Positions 7,697 through 15,553 of a stretch of DNA of 64,000 nt are shown in pieces. The stretch is from NCBI GenBank assembly GCA_009784185.1, contig WRCD01000002.1, positions 62,001-126,000 of the forward strand, given 5' to 3'. The stretch comes from Bacillota bacterium (lineage in GTDB: Bacteria > Bacillota > Clostridia > Christensenellales > UBA1242). Positions within the stretch are counted from its first letter, which is position 1, and each line of letters begins with the position of its first letter. Position numbers and translations under genes: made by a program. A model generated the notes under the pieces. That model was not told the origin of the DNA. It was given only the letters and a program-made list of their open reading frames with translations, and did no database searches.

Positions 7697-7737
7697 TTAT
7701 GCACAGTATCCACAGCGCAATCAAAAGTCGTGGATAA
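7697..7737. promoter_or_regulatory. Cluster of three DnaA-box-like sites
   Basis: TTATGCACA (7697-7705) fits the TTATNCACA consensus. GTATCCACA (7706-7714) and, on the other strand, TTATCCACG (7729-7737 reversed) each have one mismatch. They lie just upstream of the promoter of a DnaD-type replication gene. Confidence 0.6.
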
Positions 7738-7753
7738 CTTTTTTCATATTCTG

Positions 7754-7783
7754 TTGAAATTTACGGAGCGGTTGTGATATAGT
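7754..7783 (+). promoter_or_regulatory. Promoter of the dnaD-like gene
   Basis: TTGAAA (7754-7759), an 18-nt spacer and TATAGT (7778-7783). It lies 17 nt downstream of the DnaA-box cluster. Confidence 0.6.
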
Positions 7784-7820
7784 ATGTAGACCCAATTCCC
7801 CTTTGACAAGGAGCAACCAA

Positions 7821-9617
7821 ATGCCGTTTTGCAAATTTTCAACCGAGCATAAAGAGAATAACAGCGTATCAATTGAAGCGCTTTTTTTCGAGCGCTACCT
7901 GCCAGATGCTTCTGCCGAGTTTTGCAAAGTGTATTTGTACGGGCTGTATCTTTGCCAAAGCGGAGTAAGCGGCGCCAACACCATAGACGACATGGGCAAA
8001 AAACTTAACATGGCTCCGCACGAAATAATTAAGGCATATGAATACTGGCATGAAATAGGGTTGGTGCAAATTATAAACGCCGAGCCTGTTGAGGTGCGGT
8101 ATCAGCCGATTCGCGAAGTAACGCATTACAAAAAATTTAAGCCCGGCAAGTACGATGCGTTTAACAAGCAGGTTACTCTGGTTTTGGGGCGCGATATTTT
8201 GCCGAATGAATCCAATAGTTATTACGAGTTTTTAGAAACCAGCGGTATGCAGCAGGAAGCGTTGCTGATGGTTATGAAATATTGTGCAATGATTAAAAGC
8301 GACAAGGTGGGTTTTGCATATATCCTGGCGGTAGCAAAAGCGTGGGCTGCCGACGGTGTGCTCACCGCCGGTCAAGTTGAGGAGCGCTTGCAGGAATATG
8401 AACTAAGCGACAAAAACATAAAGAGCGTACTTAAGGCAATGGGAAGCAGTCGTAATGCGTATGTTGAGGAGCGGCAGCTGTTTCTTAAATGGACTCGTGA
8501 CCTTGGCTTTGAGCCAAACACGATTGTGTTTGTTGCTAAATCTGTAGCTAAGGGCGGCTTTAACAGGCTGGATAATATCTTGTTAAAGTTTTACGAAATG
8601 CGGAAAACCAGCATTAAAGAAATTGAAGAATACACAAAGCTGCACGCCGAAAACACAACGCTTGCAAAAGAGATTAATAAGACGATTGGCGTATATTACG
8701 AAAACCTTGAGCAGGTTGTTGATACATATATCGTTAAATGGCTGGAACTTGGCTATGTTGGTGCTACGCTTAAACAGATAGCAAACTTCTGTTTTTTAAC
8801 CGGCGTGCGCAATCTTGCGGGCATGAACGAGGTTGTAATCAAATTGTATAAGCAAGGGCTTATAAACCAGGGTTCAATAAACAAACATATTTCCGGCATA
8901 GCTGCAAACGATGACATCATTCGCCGGATTTTAAGTCTGGCAGGTGTAGAGCGGGGCGTGTCCGTTTATGACAGAGAGAACTATAAAACATGGAGCGAAA
9001 TCTGGCATATGCCGTTGGAGGTGGTGTTGTATGCTGCCGGTCTGTCTAAGCAGAAAGCACAGCCCATGGCGTACATAAACAAATTGCTGGCGGCTTGGTT
9101 TGAGGCTAAAATAACCGGTTTAGACCAGGCAAAAGCGCAGTATGATTCATTCAAATTTGACGACAATGTTAAAGCAGTTAAGCCGTCAGCGCCAAGCAAG
9201 CGTGAGATAACACAAAAGGCGATTAAAGAAATTGAGGCAGGCAGACTTGCAAACATCATTGCGGCAGAGGCTAATTTTAGCCTTGCAATGCAAAATAGAA
9301 AATTTGCGGATTTAGAAAAGCAAAAGCGTGAACTTACTCAAAAGCTGGCGCGGGCAGAAGGTAAAGAACTGACCGCACTTAACAAGCAATATGCCGGATT
9401 TGAAGACGCTCAAAATGCGGAACTCATTAATCTGAATCTGACACGGTCCGACCTTGCCCCTAAGTTTAATTGTTTAGAATGTAATGACACGGGCTACATT
9501 AACGGTAAGCTTTGCAAGTGCGCAGAAACCAAAATAAGCGGGCTGATAAAAAAAGAAAGTTTTTCCAGGCAGCAGCTTGAAGCTGCCATTGACAATTTGC
9601 CCGAAATAGAACTATAA
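7821..9617 (+). CDS. DnaD-like replication protein with a C-terminal zinc motif
   Basis: The 598-aa protein starts at ATG 7821 (SD AAGGAG). The track's TTG at 7803 lies in front of the SD. The N-terminal ~100 residues resemble the winged helix of DnaD/DnaB-type initiation proteins. At least one DnaD C-terminal-type helical domain follows (YYEFLETSGMQQEALL...YILAVAKAWAADGV), with further similar helical segments up to about residue 430. The charged C-terminal region ends with CLECNDTGYINGKLCKC, a knuckle like the one at the N-terminus of DnaC/DnaI helicase loaders. The AAA+ ATPase expected after it is absent and the next gene is unrelated. The likely role is primosome assembly. DnaA boxes upstream suggest DnaA control. 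Confidence 0.8.
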   Translation: MPFCKFSTEHKENNSVSIEALFFERYLPDASAEFCKVYLYGLYLCQSGVSGANTIDDMGKKLNMAPHEIIKAYEYWHEIGLVQIINAEPVEVRYQPIREVTHYKKFKPGKYDAFNKQVTLVLGRDILPNESNSYYEFLETSGMQQEALLMVMKYCAMIKSDKVGFAYILAVAKAWAADGVLTAGQVEERLQEYELSDKNIKSVLKAMGSSRNAYVEERQLFLKWTRDLGFEPNTIVFVAKSVAKGGFNRLDNILLKFYEMRKTSIKEIEEYTKLHAENTTLAKEINKTIGVYYENLEQVVDTYIVKWLELGYVGATLKQIANFCFLTGVRNLAGMNEVVIKLYKQGLINQGSINKHISGIAANDDIIRRILSLAGVERGVSVYDRENYKTWSEIWHMPLEVVLYAAGLSKQKAQPMAYINKLLAAWFEAKITGLDQAKAQYDSFKFDDNVKAVKPSAPSKREITQKAIKEIEAGRLANIIAAEANFSLAMQNRKFADLEKQKRELTQKLARAEGKELTALNKQYAGFEDAQNAELINLNLTRSDLAPKFNCLECNDTGYINGKLCKCAETKISGLIKKESFSRQQLEAAIDNLPEIEL

Positions 9618-9622
9618 TTTGG

Positions 9623-9651
9623 TTTACAAAGCAAGCAAAAAGTTGTATAAT
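9623..9651 (+). promoter_or_regulatory. Promoter of the 9677 operon
   Basis: TTTACA (9623-9628), a 17-nt spacer and TATAAT (9646-9651). It drives the 9677-12021 gene set. Confidence 0.6.
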
Positions 9652-9676
9652 TGGAGCAAGTTTTAGAGGTGTAGTA

Positions 9677-10402
9677 ATGTTAAGTTATGTTTTGTTGGGA
9701 ATAGCTGTTGCATTGAGCATCGGGTTTATAATATTTCAGCGTCCGAAATACCCGTTTATTTCGCTTGCCCTAAAGGGTCTGGCCAGTCTTGCGGTTGTGG
9801 CTGCGGCGCTTATCGGATTTGTGGATGCGCTGGGCAGCAGTGTTATATTAGATTCTTCCGCAATATATATTTGCTTAGGTCTGGCTGCCTGTATGCTGGG
9901 CGATGTGTTTCTGGCACAGCTTGAGTTTAACGATGCAAAATACGCCTTTAGAGTACGTGCGTTTGGAATGCTGGCCTTTACCATAGCTATGTGCAGCTTC
10001 TTTGTATTCTTTGTGCAGTACATTGGTGACAGCGCACTGTTTGCGCTTATAGTAGGAGTTATTCTTGCGCTGCTCATATTTTTAATCAGCCAGCTGCTGG
10101 GTCTTAAATTTGGGAAGCTGTTTGCGATTGTAATTGCTTATTCCTTTGCAATCGGAACGGTTCTGGGTGCAGCAATTATTAACCTTGTGCTCAGCCTTAA
10201 GGCGGGGATTGACTCCGTGTTTGCGCCGTTTGCAATAATCTTTGCTGCCGCCATGTTGCTGTTCCTGATATCCGACCTGGTGCTGTCGCTTATTTACTTT
10301 GGACCAAAGCAGCCGGCAAACCGAAAACTTTATTATGTAAACTACGCTTTTTATTATGCCGCAATTATTGCTATAGCATCAAGCCTGATATTTGTTCTTT
10401 AA
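9677..10402 (+). CDS. YhhN/TMEM86-like membrane protein (possible lysoplasmalogenase)
   Basis: This 241-aa, very hydrophobic protein has about eight predicted membrane helices. The segment CLGLAACMLGDVFLAQ resembles the conserved LGD motif of the YhhN family, some members of which hydrolyse lysoplasmalogen. The assignment rests on this motif and the topology, so the function is tentative. It is the first gene of a compact operon: the next ORF starts 8 nt after its stop. Confidence 0.5.
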   Translation: MLSYVLLGIAVALSIGFIIFQRPKYPFISLALKGLASLAVVAAALIGFVDALGSSVILDSSAIYICLGLAACMLGDVFLAQLEFNDAKYAFRVRAFGMLAFTIAMCSFFVFFVQYIGDSALFALIVGVILALLIFLISQLLGLKFGKLFAIVIAYSFAIGTVLGAAIINLVLSLKAGIDSVFAPFAIIFAAAMLLFLISDLVLSLIYFGPKQPANRKLYYVNYAFYYAAIIAIASSLIFVL

Positions 10403-10410
10403 GGGGTATA

Positions 10411-10851
10411 ATGGCTACCGTAAATTATTTTGCGTATGGCAGCAATATAAATGCCAATAGAATTATTAAAACCTGTCCCAGTGCCAGAAAGTTGGGCACT
10501 GGTTTTTTAGTGGACCGCAAACTGATTTTTGCGGGCAACAAGGGCAATGCAATTGCAAGTATTGTGCCCGGTAAAAAAAGCAGGGTTCCGGTAGTTTGCT
10601 GGCAGATTAACGCAGCCGAAACCGGCAAGCTTACCAATGCGGTTACGTTGCCGTATTTATATATTAAAAATCAAACCACCGCTGAAATCGGCGGCAAGAT
10701 TTTAGACGGAATAGTTTATGTGCCGAGTTCTAATTTAAAGCTTTGCGTTCCCGGACAGGAATACTTAAGCATTTTGCGCCAGGGGTATGGTCAGCATGGT
10801 CTGGATGAGAAATTTATAGACAATGCTCTTTTAGAAGCATCCGTGGGGTAG
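10411..10851 (+). CDS. Gamma-glutamylcyclotransferase-fold protein
   Basis: The 146-aa protein begins with the family signature YFAYGSNINANRI, the glycine-rich loop of the GGCT/AIG2 fold. A middle segment (VPVVCWQI) and a LDGIVYV strand match the domain. Members release 5-oxoproline from gamma-glutamyl amines or peptides. The substrate here cannot be told. SD AAGGGG lies 6-7 nt before ATG. It is in an operon with the flanking genes (gaps of 8 and 3 nt). Confidence 0.8.
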   Translation: MATVNYFAYGSNINANRIIKTCPSARKLGTGFLVDRKLIFAGNKGNAIASIVPGKKSRVPVVCWQINAAETGKLTNAVTLPYLYIKNQTTAEIGGKILDGIVYVPSSNLKLCVPGQEYLSILRQGYGQHGLDEKFIDNALLEASVG

Positions 10852-10854
10852 GCT

Positions 10855-12021
10855 ATGAGTAAAGGGGAAAAAAACTTTGTGCCGCCGGACTACAATAATT
10901 GCCTGATAAACGTTTTAGCAAGCGTATCACGGCACTCCGGAATAGATACCGGTCACGCAGGCTTGCCCGAAATTGACGCGGTTCTTAAACGCAAGCCTAA
11001 AAACGTAGTTGTTATTGTGCTGGACGGGCTTGGAAGCAATGTGCTGAAAAAGACCTTGCCGGAGCGTTCGTTTCTGCGCGCCGGACATATCAGGAATCTG
11101 AAAAGTGTTTTTCCAAGCGCAACAACTCCTGCCATGATTAGTTATATTACGGGGCAGACGCCTTTAGAGCATGGCTGGCTTGCCAGAAACGCCTATTTTA
11201 AAGAGGCCGGGGCAGTGGTATCTTTATTTAACAATACCGATGCTTTCAGCCTGAAAATGGTAGGTAAAAACGTTGACGTGGCTAATTCCGTTATGCCGCA
11301 TAAAAGCCTGCTGCAAGAGATTTTTGATGCCTCTAAGGGGCGGATACGCACATATACCGTAAATCCGCCGCATACCCGCGGACCGTACGAACACACTCAA
11401 TTGGTTTATAATGATTTGGAAGAAATGATGAGTTTAATCAGCGTGCTTTGCGAAACGCCGGAGCGCAAGGTGGTTTTTGCGTATCATCATGAGCCCGACG
11501 GCGTACTGCATGATTACGGAACAAACAGCAAGTATGCTATAGATGTGGTCAGCAATATCAACAACCGGCTGGAAAAACTTGTAAGCGGCGTAAAAGATAC
11601 ATTGTTTATAATAACCGCCGACCATGGCTCAACTAATATAACCAAACATATTGACCTGAGCGGATACAAAGAGTTGAATGAATTGCTTATTATGCCTCCG
11701 ACTATGGAAGAGCGTATGACTAGTTTTTTTGTGCAGGCAGGCAAAGGACTGCAGTTTAGAGAGGCGTTTAACAAGCTTTTTGAGCATAAGTTTTTACTGC
11801 TTGCTAAGCATGAGCTGCTTGAGCTTGGCTGGCTGGGCACAGGCAAGCCGCACCAAAAAACAGAAGAGCTGCTGGGTGATTTTATTGCAATAGGTATTGC
11901 GGATTGGGATTTAACGTACAGCACGATTCATGACCTGTATGAGCAGGATAAAAAAGCCAACCACGGCGGCCTGACGGCGGAGGAAATGATAATACCGCTT
12001 ATAATAGTAGACAAGAAATAA
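10855..12021 (+). CDS. Type I phosphodiesterase/nucleotide pyrophosphatase family protein
   Basis: The 388-aa alkaline-phosphatase-fold enzyme has VVIVLDGLGSNVL (first metal Asp), FPSATTPAMISYITG (nucleophile Thr in the ATTPA loop), YHHEPDGVLHDYG (metal ligands) and ITADHGSTN (Asp-His ligands). These are the metal-site motifs of PF01663 enzymes, which hydrolyse phosphodiesters or pyrophosphates. There is no signal peptide, so it is probably cytosolic. It ends the 9677-12021 operon, and an R1 palindrome follows directly. Confidence 0.85.
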   Translation: MSKGEKNFVPPDYNNCLINVLASVSRHSGIDTGHAGLPEIDAVLKRKPKNVVVIVLDGLGSNVLKKTLPERSFLRAGHIRNLKSVFPSATTPAMISYITGQTPLEHGWLARNAYFKEAGAVVSLFNNTDAFSLKMVGKNVDVANSVMPHKSLLQEIFDASKGRIRTYTVNPPHTRGPYEHTQLVYNDLEEMMSLISVLCETPERKVVFAYHHEPDGVLHDYGTNSKYAIDVVSNINNRLEKLVSGVKDTLFIITADHGSTNITKHIDLSGYKELNELLIMPPTMEERMTSFFVQAGKGLQFREAFNKLFEHKFLLLAKHELLELGWLGTGKPHQKTEELLGDFIAIGIADWDLTYSTIHDLYEQDKKANHGGLTAEEMIIPLIIVDKK

Positions 12022-12041
12022 TGGAAAGACTGCAAGACAAA

Positions 12042-12160
12042 AATTCCCCTCTATAAGAGGGGTGTCACGAAGTGACGGGGTGTGGTTGCTTACAGCAGCT
12101 TTTGCTCTATCCACACCCCGTCAAACCTGACGGTTTGCCACCCCTCTTATAGAGGGGAAT
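12042..12160. repeat. R1 full palindrome (about 119 bp)
   Basis: The left arm 12042-12085 and right arm 12111-12160 are inverted, with a 25-nt centre. Each arm has a CCCCTC-TATAA-GAGGGG hairpin and a second hairpin whose sequence differs between the arms. The layout is that of the DUF559 unit at 4883 without the gene. Confidence 0.9.
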
Positions 12161-12164
12161 TTTA

Positions 12165-12199
12165 TTGCAATTAATGCTGGGATTTGTTATACTTGCTCT
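12165..12199 (+). promoter_or_regulatory. Leaderless promoter of walJ-like gene
   Basis: TTGCAA (12165-12170), a 17-nt spacer, TATACT (12188-12193), 6 nt, ATG 12200. No SD is present. Confidence 0.65.
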
Positions 12200-12988
12200 A
12201 TGAAACTGATAGTTCTGGCCAGCGGAAGTAAGGGTAATGCAACATATATAGAAACCGAAAACGCTAAAATTTTAATAGATGCGGGCCTGAGCCTATCCGA
12301 CCTTGAGGCGCGTATGCGTCTGGTTGGCATTAATCCGCACGAGCTCAGCGGTGTGCTGGTTACGCATGAGCACATTGACCATATAAAAAGTGTAGGCGCA
12401 TTATCGCGTAAATACGGAATTGATGTGTATGCGCATGAAGACGTTTGGGAACACATAATCAGGCGTTCCGGTTTTGTGGGGGTTAAAAACCAGAAAATAA
12501 TATCCGAGCGGGGCTTTTATATAAACGACTTGGACGTGTCTCCGTTTGAGGTTCCGCATGACTCGGTGCATTGCTTTGGCTTTTCGTTGTTTAATAATAA
12601 TAACAAAATCAGCCTTGCTACCGATATTGGGCAGGCTGATGACAGAACGCTGAAGGCAATGTCGCGCAGCGACCTGATTGTGCTGGAGTCTAACCACGAC
12701 CCGCATATGCTGAGTTGTACTAAGCGTCCGGAGCAGATTAAAACCCGGATATTGTCCAGCCGCGGTCACCTTAGCAATGCCGCGTGTGCCGAAACTCTAA
12801 AGCAATTATTGAATCAAAATGTGCGCGGGGTAATTTTAGCGCATATCAGCGAAGAGGCCAACACGCCGGAACTTGCGTATCAGTCTGCCGTTGCCGCACT
12901 GGAAAGTGTGGGGGCAGGCAGAGATGTACATATAGGTATTGCGCCGCAGCGCCATGTGGGCAATGTTTATAAACTAAAGAATAGATAA
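12200..12988 (+). CDS. walJ: Metallo-beta-lactamase-fold hydrolase, WalJ/YycJ type
   Basis: The 262-aa protein has the family start MKLIVLASGSKGNATYI, then ILIDAGLS and the zinc motif THEHIDHIKS (HxHxDH). Later ligands fit LATDIGQ, SNHD and a GHLSN segment. WalJ-type proteins are MBL hydrolases linked to cell-wall regulation and DNA metabolism in Bacillota. No walRK genes are visible here, so the symbol rests on the sequence alone. Transcription is probably leaderless. A terminator overlapping the convergent gene's stop codon follows. Confidence 0.85.
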   Translation: MKLIVLASGSKGNATYIETENAKILIDAGLSLSDLEARMRLVGINPHELSGVLVTHEHIDHIKSVGALSRKYGIDVYAHEDVWEHIIRRSGFVGVKNQKIISERGFYINDLDVSPFEVPHDSVHCFGFSLFNNNNKISLATDIGQADDRTLKAMSRSDLIVLESNHDPHMLSCTKRPEQIKTRILSSRGHLSNAACAETLKQLLNQNVRGVILAHISEEANTPELAYQSAVAALESVGAGRDVHIGIAPQRHVGNVYKLKNR

Positions 12989-13011
12989 AAAACCGCCTCT
13001 CAGGCGGTTTT
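12989..13011. terminator. Bidirectional terminator between convergent genes
   Basis: AAAACCGCCT-CTC-AGGCGGTTTT, a perfect 10-bp stem flanked by A and T runs. It also encodes the last residues (KTA-stop) of the minus-strand gene at 13000. Confidence 0.8.
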
Positions 13012-13815
13012 AACTTGCTCCCGGGCCGCATTTCTTGCTGCCACACGTTCTCTCTGTCTTTGGTGAAAACCCGATGGGGCAGCTCCGTAAAAATGCTGCG
13101 ACTGACCAAGGTTTACGCTTTCAATGTGTTTTTCGTTTCGTTGAGTGTTAGCTTCCGTTTTTTGTTTTTGCCGTAAGCCAATTGCGTTTATCATAGCCGT
13201 ACCGTCCACAGGCTTACGGGCATATCCTGTGCTGCCGGGCGGCCGGCTGTATATCTTGGCACTTTCAATTTCCGCTAAAGGCGAGCCATGCAGCACAACA
13301 TGAGCATTATTGATGTTAAACAGGTATTGATTCATCTTATCAAACCTGTATGAATCAAGACCGTTTTCTTTTGTGTCAATTTCTCTGTAGCGCATTGCTG
13401 ACATGGCCACTTGCTTTGTTTTGCCATTTGAGTATCCGGTAGTAAGCAACACGCCCTCCTGCACACTTGCGGTTATAGTTGTTCTGCCTGAGGTGCACAA
13501 TAATGCCGGCAGGTGCTGAGGCAGCAAATCCTCGTGCAACCTTGACTTTAGGTTGCGCTCGGGAAACTGGACGGGCGAGATATGCACATACGCACTATTG
13601 CCTGGCTGGCCGTTTTGTACGAGACTGATTTTTGCAAAATAGTCGTAATAAAAATCCGGGCAGCTTTTATGCTTTTCCATAATCTCTATAGCCTCGTTAT
13701 TGTTGTTAAGCGGCACAAGGGTTCTTTCGTTGCTTGCAACATCTATTACTTTCAAAAACAGTTCAACCTGAACTGCAATTTCCTGAATTGGTAAAATTAC
13801 TTTTTTGCGTGGCAT
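13000..13815 (-). CDS. Unknown protein, tandem paralogue A2
   Basis: The 271-aa protein comes from an SD-preceded ATG (AGGAGACC before the ATG). It is a paralogue of the 290-aa gene 20 bp upstream. Shared features are the N-terminus (QxIxVQVELFL), a FDYYAKxxLxxNG-type block (here YDYFAKISLVQNG), RFDKxxxxxFNxxxxxVxLxxGP, and near the C-terminus H(F/Y)xGAAPxG followed by an Arg-rich helix. No signal peptide or membrane helix is visible. I do not recognise the family. The positive C-terminal tail might bind nucleic acid or a partner. Confidence 0.75.
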   Translation of the reverse strand: MPRKKVILPIQEIAVQVELFLKVIDVASNERTLVPLNNNNEAIEIMEKHKSCPDFYYDYFAKISLVQNGQPGNSAYVHISPVQFPERNLKSRLHEDLLPQHLPALLCTSGRTTITASVQEGVLLTTGYSNGKTKQVAMSAMRYREIDTKENGLDSYRFDKMNQYLFNINNAHVVLHGSPLAEIESAKIYSRPPGSTGYARKPVDGTAMINAIGLRQKQKTEANTQRNEKHIESVNLGQSQHFYGAAPSGFHQRQRERVAARNAAREQVKTA

Positions 13816-13835
13816 TTTGGTCTCCTAAATTGATT

Positions 13836-14708
13836 TTATTTTAAGTGGGTTAATGTTGAGTTATCTCCCTCTGCCGCTGTTTTTTTGTCTGCACGTTTTT
13901 TATCGTTCTCTCTCCGCCATGCGGCATATGCGCCGGGTGCTGCGCCAAAATAATGCCTGGGCTCGTCTAAGCTGAACGAACGATTAAGTCCTTGATTGCC
14001 CGCTACAATAAACTTGCTTGAGTCATCCCGCTGCATTTTTCTGAAAGTAAATCCGTCAATTACGGTCTGTCCGGGCTCGATTCCGGGCCGCTTTTCTTTA
14101 TCTACAAAATCAAGATTATAAAGCCGTACTTTCTGTCCCGGCTCCGTTGGCCCGCTGTATAGGCTAACGGGCTTATCACCAACGTTAAAACTGAACTCTT
14201 TGATTTTATCAAACCTGTAGCCGGTCAGAGTTTTATCATATCCGTTTATTTCCTGCAGCCTGATATGATTCATGGCTCTAGTGGATGCCTTGCCGACTTT
14301 ATGAAAGGTTGTCAGTTTTACCAGGTCTTTTGCATTTGCGGTTAAATTTACTGTCCCGCTTGTTTGTAATATTTCGGGCAGTTTTAGCAAATCGTCTGCA
14401 AGGCCGTTATATACATTTCTGGCGGGATTCATATGAGATGCAATATGCACGAAAGCCGCATCGCCGGCAAGGCCGTTTTCAAGCAAAGTAAGCTTGGCGT
14501 AATAATCAAAGACCCATTGGCGTTTGGATGGCTTGCCGTTTGCCGATTTGTGGCGCGGCTCGGAATTTATTATTTCTATGGCGTGCAGATTGTTTCTTAC
14601 CGCGTGTGTTGCCACTTCTTTAAGCGTAAGTCTGTCTTCAACATACAAAAACAGTTCAACCTGAACCATTATGTCTTGCGGTGATGTTATGATTACCGGC
14701 TTCGGCAT
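13836..14708 (-). CDS. Unknown protein, tandem paralogue A1
   Basis: This is the first gene of a two-gene minus-strand operon (290 aa). Its N-terminus (VQVELFLYVEDR), the YYAKLTLLENGLAGDAAFVHI block and the HYFGAAPGAYAAW motif match its neighbour at 13000. The protein is beta-rich, ends in a Lys/Arg/Asp-rich tail and has no signal. No known domain is recognised. The SD is GGGAGA and the promoter (TTGACT-N17-TATCAT) diverges from that of the B pair. Tandem duplication followed by divergence is evident. Confidence 0.75.
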   Translation of the reverse strand: MPKPVIITSPQDIMVQVELFLYVEDRLTLKEVATHAVRNNLHAIEIINSEPRHKSANGKPSKRQWVFDYYAKLTLLENGLAGDAAFVHIASHMNPARNVYNGLADDLLKLPEILQTSGTVNLTANAKDLVKLTTFHKVGKASTRAMNHIRLQEINGYDKTLTGYRFDKIKEFSFNVGDKPVSLYSGPTEPGQKVRLYNLDFVDKEKRPGIEPGQTVIDGFTFRKMQRDDSSKFIVAGNQGLNRSFSLDEPRHYFGAAPGAYAAWRRENDKKRADKKTAAEGDNSTLTHLK

Positions 14709-14737
14709 TTAAATTTCTCCCGGATTGTTATGTATTA

Positions 14738-14766
14738 ATGATACCATAATTGATTGATACAGTCAA
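14738..14766 (-). promoter_or_regulatory. Divergent promoter, minus strand (A pair)
   Basis: On the minus strand TTGACT (14766-14761), a 17-nt spacer and TATCAT (14743-14738). Its -35 lies 24 bp from the -35 of the plus-strand promoter, close enough for shared control. Confidence 0.6.
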
Positions 14767-14790
14767 TAGTCAGGCAATTTATTTTAGGTA

Positions 14791-14824
14791 TTGACAAATT
14801 TCTAATTTGTGCTAAACTAATGCC
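14791..14824 (+). promoter_or_regulatory. Divergent leaderless promoter, plus strand (B pair)
   Basis: TTGACA (14791-14796), a 16-nt spacer, TG-C-TAAACT (extended -10, hexamer 14813-14818), 6 nt, ATG 14825. No SD. Confidence 0.7.
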
Positions 14825-15550
14825 ATGGACAAAACAACAGACATAAGGGGCAGTGCAGCCGATATAATGTTAAAGTACGTAAGCACGGTAGGCGGTGCTA
14901 CTAAGGCGTGTCGTGCCAGGCTTCGCGAAATATCTGACGGGGGGGGGCGCGAAGCAACTGAGCTGCTGGCTAAGCTTGCGGAAACGGAAGCCAAGGCAGA
15001 CGGGGCCGCTCCGTTTAATGTTGTTAAGACTTTTAAAGACTTAGCGCAATACTTTAACAAAAAGAGCCGCAAGTTTGAGTTTGTTGAAAACACGCTGATT
15101 ATTGCCAGCCCGCCGGAGGGTAATATTGTGCAACGTGGCGGCATATCGGGAGTGGGCATGGGGCATTGCTTAGAGATAGAGGCGTTAGGTTCGCTGGGCA
15201 TTGTTTGTGATATAAGTGATAGGATTTGGAGCGATGTTACGGCGTACGATGACCTGATGATTGCAGGGTACGAGGTTAATGTGGCAGGAAAAGTGAATGT
15301 TGTGGACGGCTCGCTTACGGTGTTGCCGGTTGACAAGGGCGAGGCTGCAAGAGGAATTGAGTTTAGTAAAAGCACAACGGTTCAGGATGGTTTAAATATT
15401 GACCCGCGGTTTGCTCCGGATACAGAGTACAGAACCTTAGTGCGCTTTTACGAGCAATCTGATTTAAGAGTGTTGGGCAGGGCGTGCGACCCGAACAAAC
15501 TCAGCAACGCGCATCACTTTTGCCCAACAGAAACTGCGGTAAGGAGATAA
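14825..15550 (+). CDS. Unknown protein, tandem paralogue B1, with a G9 tract in frame
   Basis: The 241-aa protein shares with the downstream 291-aa gene the block PF(N/I)V(V/L)KT(F/Y)xDLAxxF, ENTLIIAxxPE, RGGIS and AGxEVNVxGxVNV. That last block reads like short beta-solenoid strands and ends with DxxNIDPRF. There is no signal peptide or membrane segment. The family is not recognised. The run GGGGGGGGG at 14939-14947 (codons 39-41, SDGGGR) is a slippage-prone tract, and a change of one G would frameshift the protein near residue 41. The mRNA is predicted to be leaderless. The SD of the next gene overlaps its stop. Confidence 0.75.
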   Translation: MDKTTDIRGSAADIMLKYVSTVGGATKACRARLREISDGGGREATELLAKLAETEAKADGAAPFNVVKTFKDLAQYFNKKSRKFEFVENTLIIASPPEGNIVQRGGISGVGMGHCLEIEALGSLGIVCDISDRIWSDVTAYDDLMIAGYEVNVAGKVNVVDGSLTVLPVDKGEAARGIEFSKSTTVQDGLNIDPRFAPDTEYRTLVRFYEQSDLRVLGRACDPNKLSNAHHFCPTETAVRR

Positions 15551-15553
15551 TAA

